From NCBI RefSeq assembly GCF_000499845.2, contig NC_023759.2:44920672-44984671 (forward strand): 64,000 bases of DNA, given 5' to 3'. The translations under genes and the position numbers were made by a program. This DNA comes from Phaseolus vulgaris. Lineage: Eukaryota; Streptophyta; Magnoliopsida; Fabales; Fabaceae. Below the pieces are notes generated by a model, which did no database searches, had not been told where the DNA came from, and saw nothing but the letters and a program-made list of their open reading frames with translations. Below are positions 22,696 through 34,414 of this stretch, piece by piece (within the stretch, counting starts at the first letter, position 1; each line of letters starts with the position of its first letter).

Positions 22696-23520
22696 ATAAC
22701 TTAATAAAAGAAATTAGTTATTTTGTATAATTTTATTACTTAATTGCACATTTTATGATCCAATTGAAATGTCAATATTTTTGTGAGAGTGTTTTTGAAA
22801 AACTCAATGAATGGGCTTAAGATAAACAGAAGGCAAAAGTAGTGGAGATTAGTGCAGTGTGATGCTGTGAAGACGCATGGTTTAGAATAATGAAACTTCT
22901 GGGGGGTGTTGGGGTAGTGGAGGTAGGAAGTAGGAGTATTCAATTCAAAAATCTATAGAATATAAGAATTACATACCAAAGAAAAGGAAGTGGCTTTCTT
23001 ACAACCTACTTTAACATCATTACCATTCATTCATCTTCTGCTGTTCTTCTTAGACAAACCCTCCCTTCTTAAACAAACATTTAAGGATTCATAACTTCTA
23101 CAATTTTTACATCACTTTATGCTTTGGTGGAGTGAAAAATTTCCCTCTTTCACTTTCTCTATAAATTAACACGAATCCGTTTCATTTAAATTATTTAATC
23201 ATATGTTATTCAAAAGAAGAATTAGTTCAATCCTTTTTATTTTTTTGTCTGGTTAGATCAACTCAATGTAAATGTGCGACATAAACTGATTTATTCATCT
23301 AAAATAAAATAAATAATTTTTTATAAAAATTGAAGTAATTAAATATTTTTTTTTAATAAATATTGTTGCATTTTATCAAGTAAATGGTATCATGTAATTA
23401 AGGATGAAATATATATAATAATTTTATGTACAGTATATATGGTGGAGATCATCTCAATCTTATAGATTCAATGACTAAAAGTCAATCGAATACACATCCA
23501 TGACATAAGTATCGATTATA

Positions 23521-23574
<54 letters not shown>

Positions 23575-24378
23575 AAATAATTACTCTTTAATATAAAGTT
23601 ACGAGAAGATTATTCACTTAACAAAGTTCATCATGGTATAAATAATTATAAGTAAATGAATACATTTTAGATATTTATCATTTAATTATTATACATTTAT
23701 TATTTCACTAATACTCCATCTAATTTGAATGCAGTGTAAATAACACTTTCTCTTTATCTACTGTTGAAGTATTCAAATTCATCCTTGCAAGAATAATTTA
23801 TAATCTATATATTTGTATAGTTCTTTTTTGTCTATAAATAGATCTGCCAAAAATAGACCTTTTTTATTCATCATTTCATGCTAATTTATGGAGGAAAAAA
23901 ATCCTTTGCCAGATTTCACATAAATAAATTTCCCCTTTATATTTTTTCTTTAAGAAAAGTTACAATTTAATTTTCTCTTTCAGTACACTTTTTTCCTAAA
24001 GAAGCGAAACAAAAATAAGGATAGAAATAATAAACTTTTTATCTAATAATTCTTGCCCAAAGTTTGGAACAAATAATTATCCTTATCAAACTTTTTTTAT
24101 TTATTTAAAACATTTCACTACAAGAAAACTATTGAAATAGAAACTAAAAACAAAACATAATTAACTTTGTATAAATATTATTTTAGAAACTAAAAAAAAT
24201 TAATAAATAATAGAATATATTAATAAGATAAAATAAAGGCTGTAATAGAAATCATTTTTAAAATAAAATACTAATTATATTTTTAAGTCCCATCTCACAA
24301 TCTTATAACGATTACTTAAAAAGGAAATGAGTAGGAAAAGCTTCACAGAATTTTATTTTTTTTATGGACTTAAAAAGT
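22696..24378. other. Intergenic, AT-rich
   Basis: This contains a (TA)n microsatellite (23526-23571). CACTACAAGAAAA at 24116-24128 matches the canonical terminus of plant CACTA transposons, but no inverted partner was found, so it may be a stranded end or chance. No genes. Confidence 0.4.
23526..23571. repeat. (TA)n microsatellite
   Basis: An uninterrupted run of about 23 TA units. Confidence 0.95.
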
Positions 24379-24452
24379 TGTCTGAGCCCGGGTTCGAACC
24401 GGGGACCTCTAGTGTGTGAGACTAGCGTGATAACCAACTACACCACCCAGAC
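24379..24452 (-). tRNA. tRNA-Val (CAC)
   Basis: A complete 74-nt tRNA gene. The acceptor arms GTCTGGG and CTCAGAC pair over seven positions (one G-U). The A box reads TGGTGTAGTTGG, the anticodon stem CTAGT/ACTAG closes the loop CTCACAC with anticodon CAC, and the T arm holds GGTTCGAACCC. The discriminator is A and there is no intron. A T4-5 pol III stop (seen as AAAAA on the plus strand, 24372-24376) follows, and a CAA lies just upstream. It looks functional. The gene is bracketed by an imperfect direct repeat (GCTTCACAGARTT at 24340-24352 and 24459-24471). Confidence 0.95.
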
Positions 24453-25082
24453 CACATTGCTTCACAGAGTTAATATAGATCAAATTTAGTCAAATTCACA
24501 AAAATTGAAGCTAAATGATATTTTTTATTTATTGAGCACTGATAAAAACTTATTACTTTAAATGCTAAAAATCAATTTTTAAGACTGATCGTATTAACAT
24601 TTTTCATGTTGAGTTGCAGAGTGTTTTATTCAGCATATGCCAAGTTATGTGTGTTTTAAGCAGGTGTGAACAGAATCTATATGGCATAATATATACTGAA
24701 CCCTTTTACATGTGAAAAATTCTGACAGAATGAGATTACTTGACTCATTGCTTGGCTACAAAGATGTTTTGTGATCCATGGCGAAGTGTGAAACATTCAT
24801 TATTAGATCATTGAAATTCTCCAAAAAATCTTACACACTTTTTTCCCTTTTAAGAAAAAAATCTCAGTATGTGCTTTGTAGATTAAATGAAGTGTATAGT
24901 GAAAGATGCTTTGGTTGCAAGCAAATTAATCAAGATATTTTGTTTCTGATGGAAAATCATCAATATCATTTCTGAGATTGTGGTAAACTTGGCAAACTAT
25001 CACTGGCTTTTAGCCTGATATATGCTGCACCACTTCAAGCATTGTGGATATATGTATGACTCTATCTTTTTCATAAAAAGGG

Positions 25083-25144
<62 letters not shown>

Positions 25145-25207
25145 AAAGTTCGAGTAGAGATATAAAGATGTTTTTTAAGAGTGATATTTATAAAGTTAAG
25201 TTTCACT
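24453..25207. other. Intergenic
   Basis: AT-rich, with no gene recognised. A (TA)n tract at 25085-25140 produces a spurious frame rich in Tyr and Ile on the minus strand. Confidence 0.4.
25085..25140. repeat. (TA)n microsatellite
   Basis: A run of about 28 TA units. Confidence 0.95.
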
Positions 25208-25573
25208 TGGTTGGAATCCACTTATATTTAGATTTCATAGTATATAAGTGAATGTAAATATCAATTCATGAGTTGATTTTATGGGGTTGAGTTAGATTTA
25301 AAGTCCACTTCTTATTATGGTATCAGAGTCATCTCAAACCTATCATATCGAATGTTTGTTGGACTTATTAGATCACCCGATATCAGTTGTTATCAGATCA
25401 CCCATAATATGTTATCTCATGCATAAATGGTCACTCTCGACGTTAGGGATGTGTTAGAGATCTTACATCAACTAAAGATTAAGAGATTTCATAGTATATA
25501 AGTAGGTGCAAATCTCATCTTATGAACCGATTTTATGGGATTGAGTTAGATTTAAAGACCTCTTCTTCTAACA
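25208..25573 (+). mobile_element. TRIM retroelement, second copy
   Basis: Same family and orientation as the element at 18070. LTR1 (about 25208-25317) and LTR2 (about 25452-25573) share TTTCATAGTATATAAGT and GGATTGAGTTAGATTTAAAG (GGGTTGAG in LTR1). LTR1 is followed by TGGTATCAGAGTC, the tRNA-Met primer site. The internal region keeps GGTCACTCTCGACGT, also present in the first element. LTR1 starts TGGTTGGAAT instead of TGTTGGAGAT. CACTT occurs at both edges (25204-25208, 25572-25576) and may be the target duplication, in which case the borders shift by one or two bases. Confidence 0.72.
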
Positions 25574-27031
25574 CTTAGTGTAAAATTAAATTGAATTTAA
25601 AATTTACACATTAATAACACAAATAATATCTGGGTAGATATTTTCAAAAAATATAATTTTAGTTATGATGAAAATTAGGTTACAAGATGGTGCACTCAGT
25701 TACGTTGGCCTGATGCATGCACTTTATTTATTTTGTCTTGATCTTATCACTGCCCCCATTTTAAAGCTCTTTAGAATGATTGTGGATTTATTGTAGTAGC
25801 TGGCTAGATAGAAAATGATTATTAGAATAATGATAGTACTGTCTCTTTTCTGAAAATATTTATAAACCCAGTAATGATATATTTGTGCATCATGATGGTA
25901 GCAAGCAGTGAGAATTTAAAAAGTGAATAAATCAAGCAACTTGTGTGGAGTTGGACCATTTCATCAATGTTTTATACATCTATAATTATTTTACTTATTA
26001 AATAAAAATGTTAAGTTTTTATTTAGAAATTTTATATTATAGACTAATTTTGTGGGAAAATAGTTTTAATAAGATTTTCAGAATTCTCAAGAAACATTGT
26101 CATTTATCAATTGTACGAGTTACTGTGAAAATATTGTAGCACAAAATGTTATTTAAAATATGGTTGTAATTTAAATAAGTTACTGTTTAAAGATATTTCA
26201 TAAATTATTATCATAAAATTTATAAGACAAATTTATTAAAAATATATGTAGTAATAAGATAGTTGAATGGTTTCCCACTGTTTGAGAATTGAAGTTAAAG
26301 ATAATCCATTTAATATAAATTTCTCTCTCTTAGCTTTCTGAAACTTTACTTTAAAGATAAAATTACATAAAGCTTTGAAGTCTAATAAACAATATCCTAT
26401 ATACATAATTAAAGTTGTATAGTATTATATTAATTTAAATTTTAAAGTCAAAATTAATAATCCAAAGTGTAAAGATGACAACTAGTATTTTACTTCATCT
26501 TTAGAAGCAAGTCTTTGAAGAATTGCATATTATTAACTTCTATGAATAAACTATTAAATTTTGTTTTGACTCAGTCATGTTAATAGAAAATTATTAAGAA
26601 AAAACATAATTAATTATTAGAAAAAAACAAATTTAATTGAATAAACTAATTGAAATAAAATTTTATCATTTTGTACCTTTAAAGTATCGAGATATCGATG
26701 AAGACTATTGATTGAATATTTTTATTGATTGGTTATTGTTTAAATGTCGTGATAGTTATAGTTTTTATGAATTCTAAAAAATCTCTTAGTAAGAAATTAT
26801 TAATTTAAGTATGATATGAAATTTTATCTTAAATTATAAAGATAACCCGATAATTAATTTTAATCTCAATTTAAATATTTATTATGATCTTATAAATAAA
26901 CATATCAACAACAAGTATATATTAAATCGTATTTATTAGTTACTTACATCATATTGAGCATAACTTAAAAAATTTAATGAGAAACTTTTCGACTAAAAAT
27001 ATAAAATAATTAATAAAGATAAATTCTTTAT

Positions 27032-27072
<41 letters not shown>

Positions 27073-30000
27073 TTATTATTATGATCATGTTATATGTAGT
27101 GGCTGGATTGTTACTAGAGTATATGTATTTGTACTAATTTTTGCCAGATAGACGAAATCCTATAAAGAATTAGATCAAATATAATTTAAGTTAAATTAAA
27201 AAATAAATATATTATTAATAACTCTTTTAAATTTATTTTAAAATAAAATAAATTATATTAATTAAAATTATTGAAAAATACAAAATTACTAATGAAACTC
27301 ATTTAATAAAATGTGAAATACGTACAATTTTTTAATTTGTAATGATTTTTTAGTCCACAGTAGAAGTTGTGCTTGAAAAAAAAATTAATATCTTTCTAAT
27401 TGAAAACTTGTTATTTTTATTTATGAATTATTATTATTATATATATATATATTATGAAATTATAATATTTAAAATTAATGTATTTATTCAGAAAATTGTT
27501 TTTGATATAAGAATAAGATAAATGATTTTAAATTATATAAATATATGAATGATTAAAATATTTATTAAAACTAGTTAACAAAATTTAATGATTTATTTGT
27601 TTTATTCTTGACCGTTCATGATCAAATTGCGAGTTTTAATTAGAATTCATATATAATATACTCTTCTGACCAAAGTAACAAAAAACGGGTCTATTATTTA
27701 TTTATATTTTTCTTTTGAGTTTTAAGTTTAAAAGTTTATTTTGATGTCTTATTATCGATTTGGAGAGATGAAAATAATATATAAGAACGGAGCAAGTGAA
27801 TAAAAATAAGAAGTGTGGGAAAAAAATTAAAGAGATAAATTGATAAACATGAAATTAAGTAAATAACAGAAATAAAATAAATAACAAATTCGACACACTT
27901 TTTCTATTTCCTCTTCATTCATATACTATACTTTTATAGGAACACATTAAAAGTGTTCATGTTAGACAAAATTATCATTTTATTATATTATTAGAGTGAA
28001 TTATTTAATTTATAATAACCGTAAAAGTGATAAATAGATTTTGTGCGAAGATTGATTCAATAAAATTTTAAATTAAGGTAGTAGACACTATGATCTAGTA
28101 CATCATTTGATAGTTTAAGCATGTTTATATTGATTATATTGTTTGTCTTTACGAATGTATATTTAACTTAATTAACACTTCAATTAAACTACATTAAATT
28201 TTGTATATTTTTCTTATTATTTTTTTTAGTTAACCATCTAAGTGTTCTTGCAAGTTATTATTATTTTCTAATATAGTGTGGAAAATTATTTATTCTAAAA
28301 TTAATATTGTTATAGCTAATATAAAAAGTTATTAGAAAGACAAAAACAAATTGTATACTACCACAGATAACCATATACGATAATTTTATTGAAATTCATA
28401 ATAATTATTTAAAAAAATATAGGAAACAAATTTATATTATTATAATTGAAAAACATACATGTAAAAAAACTTAGATGATTTTTTTTGTTTGACATGCAAT
28501 ACATAATAATGAATGAACAATTGAAGAAGGTTGTTTTAACTATTATCATTATCCAACCTTTTTTTTTTGAAGGGAATGCAAAGTTGGGTTTTGCACTTGG
28601 GCAGTAAAACATGACTTACTTCTCCTTTGTTGACGTGTTGTAGATGAAGTAGTGAAAGGGAAATGAGAGAATTTTATAAGAAAAAAGAACATAAAAGTTC
28701 CACAATTTGTCACACCCAACACACATTTTCTAACATTCCCTCTTCATTTGTGTCGCTATAATAATAAAATAATAATCTTGCTTATACATTGGTTGAAGAT
28801 GAAGATGGTGACACTTTCTTCTCACTGGTTAGACGGCACCGCTGAATCCTTCTCATTTTTTTTATTTTTTTTTCTGTTTGCAGAATTAATATAACTTAAA
28901 GTATATGGTTAGATACCCGTGATGCTAATATTGGTGCTTTTGCATTCACATGGTAAGGATTAGGTCGAGGGAGTCACAAGGATGACTAAGAATTTGCGAA
29001 AGTAAATTTAAATTAATTTGAGAAAAAAATTGTGAAGAAAGTGATGATTATGTATAATAGATTTTTCTGAAATTTGTAAGTGAGGTGGGTGTGAGAGATT
29101 TTTTATTTTTTTTAAAGATATTAAAGTGTAAGTTTACAAATTTATCTTTATTTTAAAAATAATTGAAAAATAAGATAAGAGGTATTTTTGTGTAGATTTT
29201 AATTAATTAAAATTTTATATATTATTTTCAGTGTCATTAAATAATTATTTAAAAAATACAAAAAAATAATATTAGCAATCAATTATCAACTCAAAATATA
29301 AGAATAATTGGGACACGTATACAAAAATTGGCATAATCAATTATCAACTAAAAACATATAATTAATTATGGGACGCGTACAAAGATTGACATAATATCAA
29401 CTCAAAATATAAGGACACAAAGGGCCTTAAGTTAATTCCCTCTAGTCAACATGACTTTCCTTTTAAATTCGTTCATGTGAGAGAAAGTGTGAATAAGTCG
29501 TTCTTCCTTATATTCATCCTCTCACTCGTATTCATCTGGAAGCAAACAATCCTAATATTCGTTCTTTCTTCCTTGCCAACCGTGAAACCCTTAGTCAAAA
29601 TGCAACATAAAAGAAATATTAAAAATGCTTAAATGTATTTTACTTGTAAATTGGTAGGATAAAGTAAGTGGAGGAGAAATAAGTGAATAAATAAAATAAA
29701 GATTATTTTCATAGAAAAAAACAGAGTAGAAAAAAATATTATTATTTCAATAACTTTAATAATAATTGTTCTAAAGTCAAATTATTTTTTATTGTATTCA
29801 AATTCTTTTTTCCCTTTGTGTTCTTCAATCTTTTCCACAAAGTACTTATTATTATACTTCAATATTTAAGTTAATTTAGGATGTAAATAAAGAATATAAG
29901 TTTAGAATCAAATATTTATTACTTTCATAGTAAAATAGAATTTTCATCGAATATTTGCTAATAATTTTACTATGCAATACTTACTAATAATTTTATTAAA

Positions 30001-30180
30001 TTTTCCATGTATGATAGAACAAAACTTGAGATAATAAGTACTATAATAATAATTTGTACTATAACATTTAAATTTATAATCACGTGTATATTTATAATTG
30101 GGTGGTAAGTAGTAAAATACATCCTCTTCACAATCCAATAAATTATTATTTTAATTATATATATATTTTTAATTTAAAAT
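25574..30180. other. Intergenic, very AT-rich
   Basis: 4.6 kb without a recognisable gene. It contains (TA)n at about 27037-27069 and a short one near 27,440. Stop codons are dense in all frames. Confidence 0.4.
27037..27069. repeat. (TA)n microsatellite
   Basis: A run of about 16 TA units. Confidence 0.9.
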
Positions 30181-30184
30181 ATTA

Positions 30185-30560
30185 TTATTGTACCGGTCGG
30201 AACCGAACGAATATAAGAGGCTTGGTACCTGGTTCATCTCAACCGACATATCCAAATCCATTAAGGTTCAGAAAGAGATTAACGAATCTAAACAATGGAT
30301 AAATATTAGGTTACGTGTGTTCTTAACTATGGTTCAGATGTTAACCTGACCGATAATAATGATATAAATAGTCACAAGTTTCGAGAAAAAAATGTGTTAT
30401 TATCGCACATTAATTACACCAAACATCGGATACCGAATTCCAACCAAGAGTGTACGAAGGAGAGAGAATAGATAAAAAAGGAGGAGGAGAGTTATCTTAA
30501 ATGGATTGAAGTTGTTGAAGTGAGGAATGGAGGAAGAAAAATGAACGACGAAGGAAGAAG
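30185..30560 (+). mobile_element. Possible LTR remnant
   Basis: The composition differs from the surrounding AT-rich DNA: ACCGGTCGGAACCGAACG at the left, a TATA box GATATAAATAG at about 30,362, then a GC-richer stretch, as in the promoter half of an LTR. There is no second copy, primer site or coding domain. It could equally be another type of element. Confidence 0.3.
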
Positions 30561-30704
30561 TAATAATTATCTCAATTTTCTTTTATAGTAGAATAATTAT
30601 ATTATTATAATTTGTTGTAAAATGTTTGTAATTTTTTGAAGTGTCAGAATAACTTTTTCCTTTGTAATTTTATACTGTCTATCATGTGGTTAATAAGTAG
30701 ATGA

Positions 30705-31185
30705 CACTAATGCAAAAATAGGAAACAATGACAACATTTTATGACCGATATAATTCACTTGTCATATAAAATGATCGGTGACATTTATGTAATAAATGTA
30801 AAACTTATTATGTCACCTTAAGTCAAGATCGTCATAGTTACGATTATGACAATTTCAATTTTACCCGACATAATAACTTATTTTATTATTGATAATTTTC
30901 AGTTTTACTAGAGATAATACGTTGAATTTTATTTTTACTTGGCATACGCTCACTTTGTAAGTTTTTCTCCAACTTCAAACCCGATTTCTCTTCTCTGCGT
31001 GAAAACTCTCTTTTCTAACCCTAATCTCCTGCAATTTTTCGTGGCTGCTCTTAATTCTTTTTCGTTGTTTGTACCTTGTTCTCACTAGTTCATGCCTCAT
31101 TTCGTATTGTTATGGCCAGTTCGTGCTTCATCTCGTCATAAAAAGTTCTGTAAAATCGTTATAAAAAGTCTTTTTTGCACTAGTA
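30705..31185. mobile_element. Possible nonautonomous CACTA-like element
   Basis: The left end CACTAATGCAAAAAT (30705-30719) and the right end TTTTTTGCACTAGTA (31171-31185) are inverted relatives, matching at 12 of 15 positions. Plant CACTA elements often begin CACTAGTGCAAAAA. Short inverted motifs around GACCGAT/ATCGGT lie inside the left end. The right half (30,960-31,130) looks like a gene 5' UTR (CT-rich, with TAACCCTAATCTCC). No 3-bp duplication could be confirmed. Confidence 0.38.
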
Positions 31186-33060
31186 TAGAAAAAACTTTCA
31201 TTTATTTCATCTACATGTATCTATTTTGATTTTGTAGAATAACTTATTTGCAATTATCCATGCGTACAATATTTTTAGTCTTCCTTAGTTCTCCCTCCCA
31301 TTTCATGATTTTTTTTTTAAGGGAAAATAATAATAAAATTTAAAATGAAATTAATTCGTCTTTAGGGAAAAAATTGTTATAATTTACGTTGAAATTCTTA
31401 TTATTATTTTTAATTTTCAAACTAATCTTTAGTTAACAACATAGGAAATATAAACTGATGTTATTTTTGTTGACTAATCTATTTAATTATTTTAGTTCAA
31501 TTTTCCCCATTAATAATTTTTCATTTAGAAAACTCAAATTAAAAACTTATTTAATAAATCCAAATCTAATTCAAACAAATACCTGTTGTGATACAACTCC
31601 CTTTGAAAACAACTGATATCGAATAACTCCAGTATTTAATTTCCATAAAGGTCTTCCTCTTTTAATAAAATGTTTTCAAAATGCACTAAATACTAAAGGT
31701 GTTAATAACGAAATTAATAAAAAAAAGGGTCAAAACTATTTTTAAATATTTTTTTTTCTTCTCTTCTAGTTTGGAAATCCAATCAAATTACTTATTATAT
31801 TTAAATAAAAGATTATATATTTAAAATTAATGAAGTACTAACAAACAAACATTAGTCTCTCTCTTGCTTTATAATTTAATTGTATTATTCTTACCGTACA
31901 AACATACACATATGTCTCTTTGGTATTGTTTTATAATTTAAGTGTATTATTCTTACAATACATTTGAATTTATTAAAATATTATAAAAAATATATTAAAA
32001 TTTTTAACTATATGAGAAGTTAAGTTACAAATTGTACTAGTCGAACATGTTCGGGTCCGACCCGAGCACTTAAGCGTGCTATCTTGACTGATCTGGTTTA
32101 TAAAGGTAAAATACTTAGTTCGGTCCAAAATAATAATAAGCTCACTGACATGTCAAGAAGTCGGCTCAAACCGTTGACAAGATATATTAAAAAGATAACT
32201 AAAATAAAAACAACAACTGAGTGAATAACTGAATTAGCTAGGCATGAATAAAGTAAATTTAATTTTGAGATACTATCCCATGCTCATACACTATATTCTG
32301 ATATACTTATATGCTCTCAGTGACTTGATCATTAGAGTTTTGTAAACAAGTGGAACTTTACTCATTGTAAATTATAAGTATCTCAAAGCAGCAACGACAA
32401 AAAGAAAAAGTCTACCACCAAAGTCGATCCAAGTCAGTTGACAAGAACACGAATATAAAACATTTCTTAAAAAAACTTCAAATATATTTTTTCTCACCAA
32501 AATTTGTTACAAAATATTTATTATTATTTATTTTAAAACATTTAATAACCTTTTAAAGGTATCTAACATTTCTAATTATAAAAAAATAATAAAATTTCAT
32601 TTAAAATAATCACAAAATATTAATTTGATTTAGTTATGATTTCATATTAAATTAAAATCAATTTAAATTTAGTGTTCAAGCTCCACACTAAATATATTAA
32701 AAAATAAATTTAATATATTTTGGACACTAGTTTTTATAAGCATTTAAACTTAATAAAATTTGACAATTAATTTTTTGGAGGCGTGTTTAAGAAAGGAAAA
32801 TGCCTAGTTGAGAAATAAAAATAAATTTTTTTATTGAAAAGTGTAATAATTAGTAGAACTAAAAAGAACAGTTTTAGAGAGACTAAAAATTCTTATAGAT
32901 TCCTCTGGAAAACAAATTTCTAAAAACATATTGAATTTCTATTCTTGGATTGTCTTATTCTCATAAATGCATTTTCTGAAAACTCTCGGAAAATGGTATT
33001 TTTATTGTTATTGAAAATGATAGAAAGTAAACAAGGTGAAGAAGGAAATGAGAATAGAAG
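31186..33060. other. Intergenic with a possible LTR fragment
   Basis: Mostly AT-rich. A GC-richer piece at about 32,040-32,180 (with GGGTCCGACCCGAGC and AAGTCGGCTCAAACC) may be an LTR remnant. It does not align with the piece at 30,185, so they are not the two ends of one element. No coding sequence was recognised. Confidence 0.3.
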
Positions 33061-33085
33061 TAGAATTGCTCCAGATTCGAATTTT

Positions 33086-33148
33086 TGACCGTTGGGCCCG
33101 TTGCAGACAATGTAACGGTTGGGACAAGAGAAAACCTGCAGAGCCGTT
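33086..33148 (+). promoter_or_regulatory. Cluster of MSA-like MYB3R sites upstream of the GRX-like gene
   Basis: Four AACGG/CCGTT cores lie within 60 bp, 90-150 bp before the start codon: 33089-33093, 33098-33102, 33114-33118 and 33144-33148. The first, TGACCGTTGGG (33086-33096), fits the full mitosis-specific activator consensus YCYAACGGYYA in reverse. A site II TGGGCC lies at 33093-33098. MSA elements bind three-repeat MYBs and drive G2/M expression, so cell-cycle control of this gene is an inference. Confidence 0.45.
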
Positions 33149-33238
33149 GCCTTCACCTTTTCGTCCTCTTCAATACCTTAAAACTAACAAAAGAGAGAGA
33201 TAGAGTTAGAGAGAACCCCCACTCACTCATCACCATCT

Positions 33239-34414
33239 ATGGGCTGCGTCTCTTCAAAACTCGTCAAGAGAGAACTCAAGCAAGAACAAGTTACTATCAC
33301 AAATGGCGGCGGTTACATGAACCACATCGTTTCCCTCACTTCCTCCACCTATGGAGCACTCATGTTGGACAAGGAGAAGGAGCAACCCCTACCAGTTGAA
33401 GAATCCAAAACCGCCAAAGTATCTCCTCCTCGGAATCGCGAAGAACCCGAAGTGATCAACGCTTGGGAACTCATGGAGGGTCTCGAAGAGGGAGTGCCCA
33501 TTTCAAACCACCCTAAGAAAAGCCCCAAGTCCACACCTTTCCTTCGTGGGTTCCTCGCTACTGACACCAAAACCCCCTTGAAGTTTCTCAACCAATTTGG
33601 GTCACCGAGGAGTCTTAAGAAGTTCACAGGGAAGGAGAACAAGGCTCAAGGTCAAGCCAATGGCGGTGTAAGACGCTTGGATTACAATGTTAGTCCTAAG
33701 GGGATCCTCAAATCTTCTAATTTTTCTTCTCCCTTAAAAGCGTCTCCGATTCGTGCTCGAAGGAACAGTTTCGGCAGTGACACAAAGAGGAGGAGTCCTA
33801 GCCCTCTGTTTGATCCAGAGCTTCTGGCCTCCTACGAAAAAGAACTCACCGAAGAGGAAGAACAGATCAAGAGAATGGTGTGGGCCACCCCCAGAACCCG
33901 AAGGGTCAGAAAATCTTTGGACACACAAACTTTTGTTAACACCTTTGAGGAAAAGTGTCCACCCAAAGGGGAAAATTGCGTTGTCATTTACACCACCACG
34001 TTGCGGGGGATCAGACAGACGTTTGAGGAATGTAATAAAGTTAGGTCCATTGTTGAGTCCTATTGCGTGCATGTGATTGAGAGAGACGTGTCAATGGATT
34101 CAGGGTTTAAGGAGGAGTTGCGGAAGCTGATGGGGACGAAGCAAGTTAAGGTTCCGGTTGTGTTTGTGAAGGGAAGGTTGGTTGGGGGAGCTGAGGAAGT
34201 TGTGAAGTTGGAAGAAGAGGGAAAGTTGGGTGTTCTCTTTGAGGGGATTCTTCCCAAGACGTTGGGTGATTGTGAAGGGTGTGGTGGAATGAGGTTTGTG
34301 ATGTGTGTGGAGTGTAATGGAAGTTGTAAGGTTTTGGATGAGGAATGCAAGAAGAATGTGAGGTGTGGTCACTGCAATGAGAATGGACTGGTTCAATGCC
34401 CTTTGTGTCGTTAA
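33239..34414 (+). CDS. Glutaredoxin-like protein with CxxC zinc-finger-like tail
   Basis: An intronless gene of 391 residues. It starts MGCVSSKLVKRELKQEQ, and Gly2/Cys3 predict myristoylation and palmitoylation, hence membrane attachment. Residues about 20-235 are charged and Ser/Pro-rich, probably disordered, with EVINAWELMEGLEEGVP (about 65-81) typical of the group. The glutaredoxin fold begins near 245 (NCVVIYTTTLRGIRQTFEEC) and continues through VKVPVVFVKGRLVGGAEEV. At the active-site position it has TLRG where redox glutaredoxins have CPYC or CCxx, so dithiol catalysis is unlikely. The C-terminus has four CxxC pairs (CEGC, CVEC, CGHC, CPLC), like the DnaJ zinc-binding region. It resembles the Arabidopsis At3g57070/At5g39865 group. 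The molecular role of these proteins is poorly known. A protein-interaction or scaffold role is plausible. Confidence 0.92.
   Translation: MGCVSSKLVKRELKQEQVTITNGGGYMNHIVSLTSSTYGALMLDKEKEQPLPVEESKTAKVSPPRNREEPEVINAWELMEGLEEGVPISNHPKKSPKSTPFLRGFLATDTKTPLKFLNQFGSPRSLKKFTGKENKAQGQANGGVRRLDYNVSPKGILKSSNFSSPLKASPIRARRNSFGSDTKRRSPSPLFDPELLASYEKELTEEEEQIKRMVWATPRTRRVRKSLDTQTFVNTFEEKCPPKGENCVVIYTTTLRGIRQTFEECNKVRSIVESYCVHVIERDVSMDSGFKEELRKLMGTKQVKVPVVFVKGRLVGGAEEVVKLEEEGKLGVLFEGILPKTLGDCEGCGGMRFVMCVECNGSCKVLDEECKKNVRCGHCNENGLVQCPLCR

Noticed and set aside
24116..24128. CACTACAAGAAAA as the end of a CACTA transposon
   Set aside because: The motif is exact, but no inverted partner or 3-bp duplication was found nearby.
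25000..25221. Minus-strand frame rich in alternating Tyr and Ile
   Set aside because: Direct product of the (TA)n microsatellite.
30185..32460. The two GC-richer pieces at 30.2 and 32.0 kb as the LTR pair of one retrotransposon
   Set aside because: They do not align with each other in either orientation and no coding domain lies between them.
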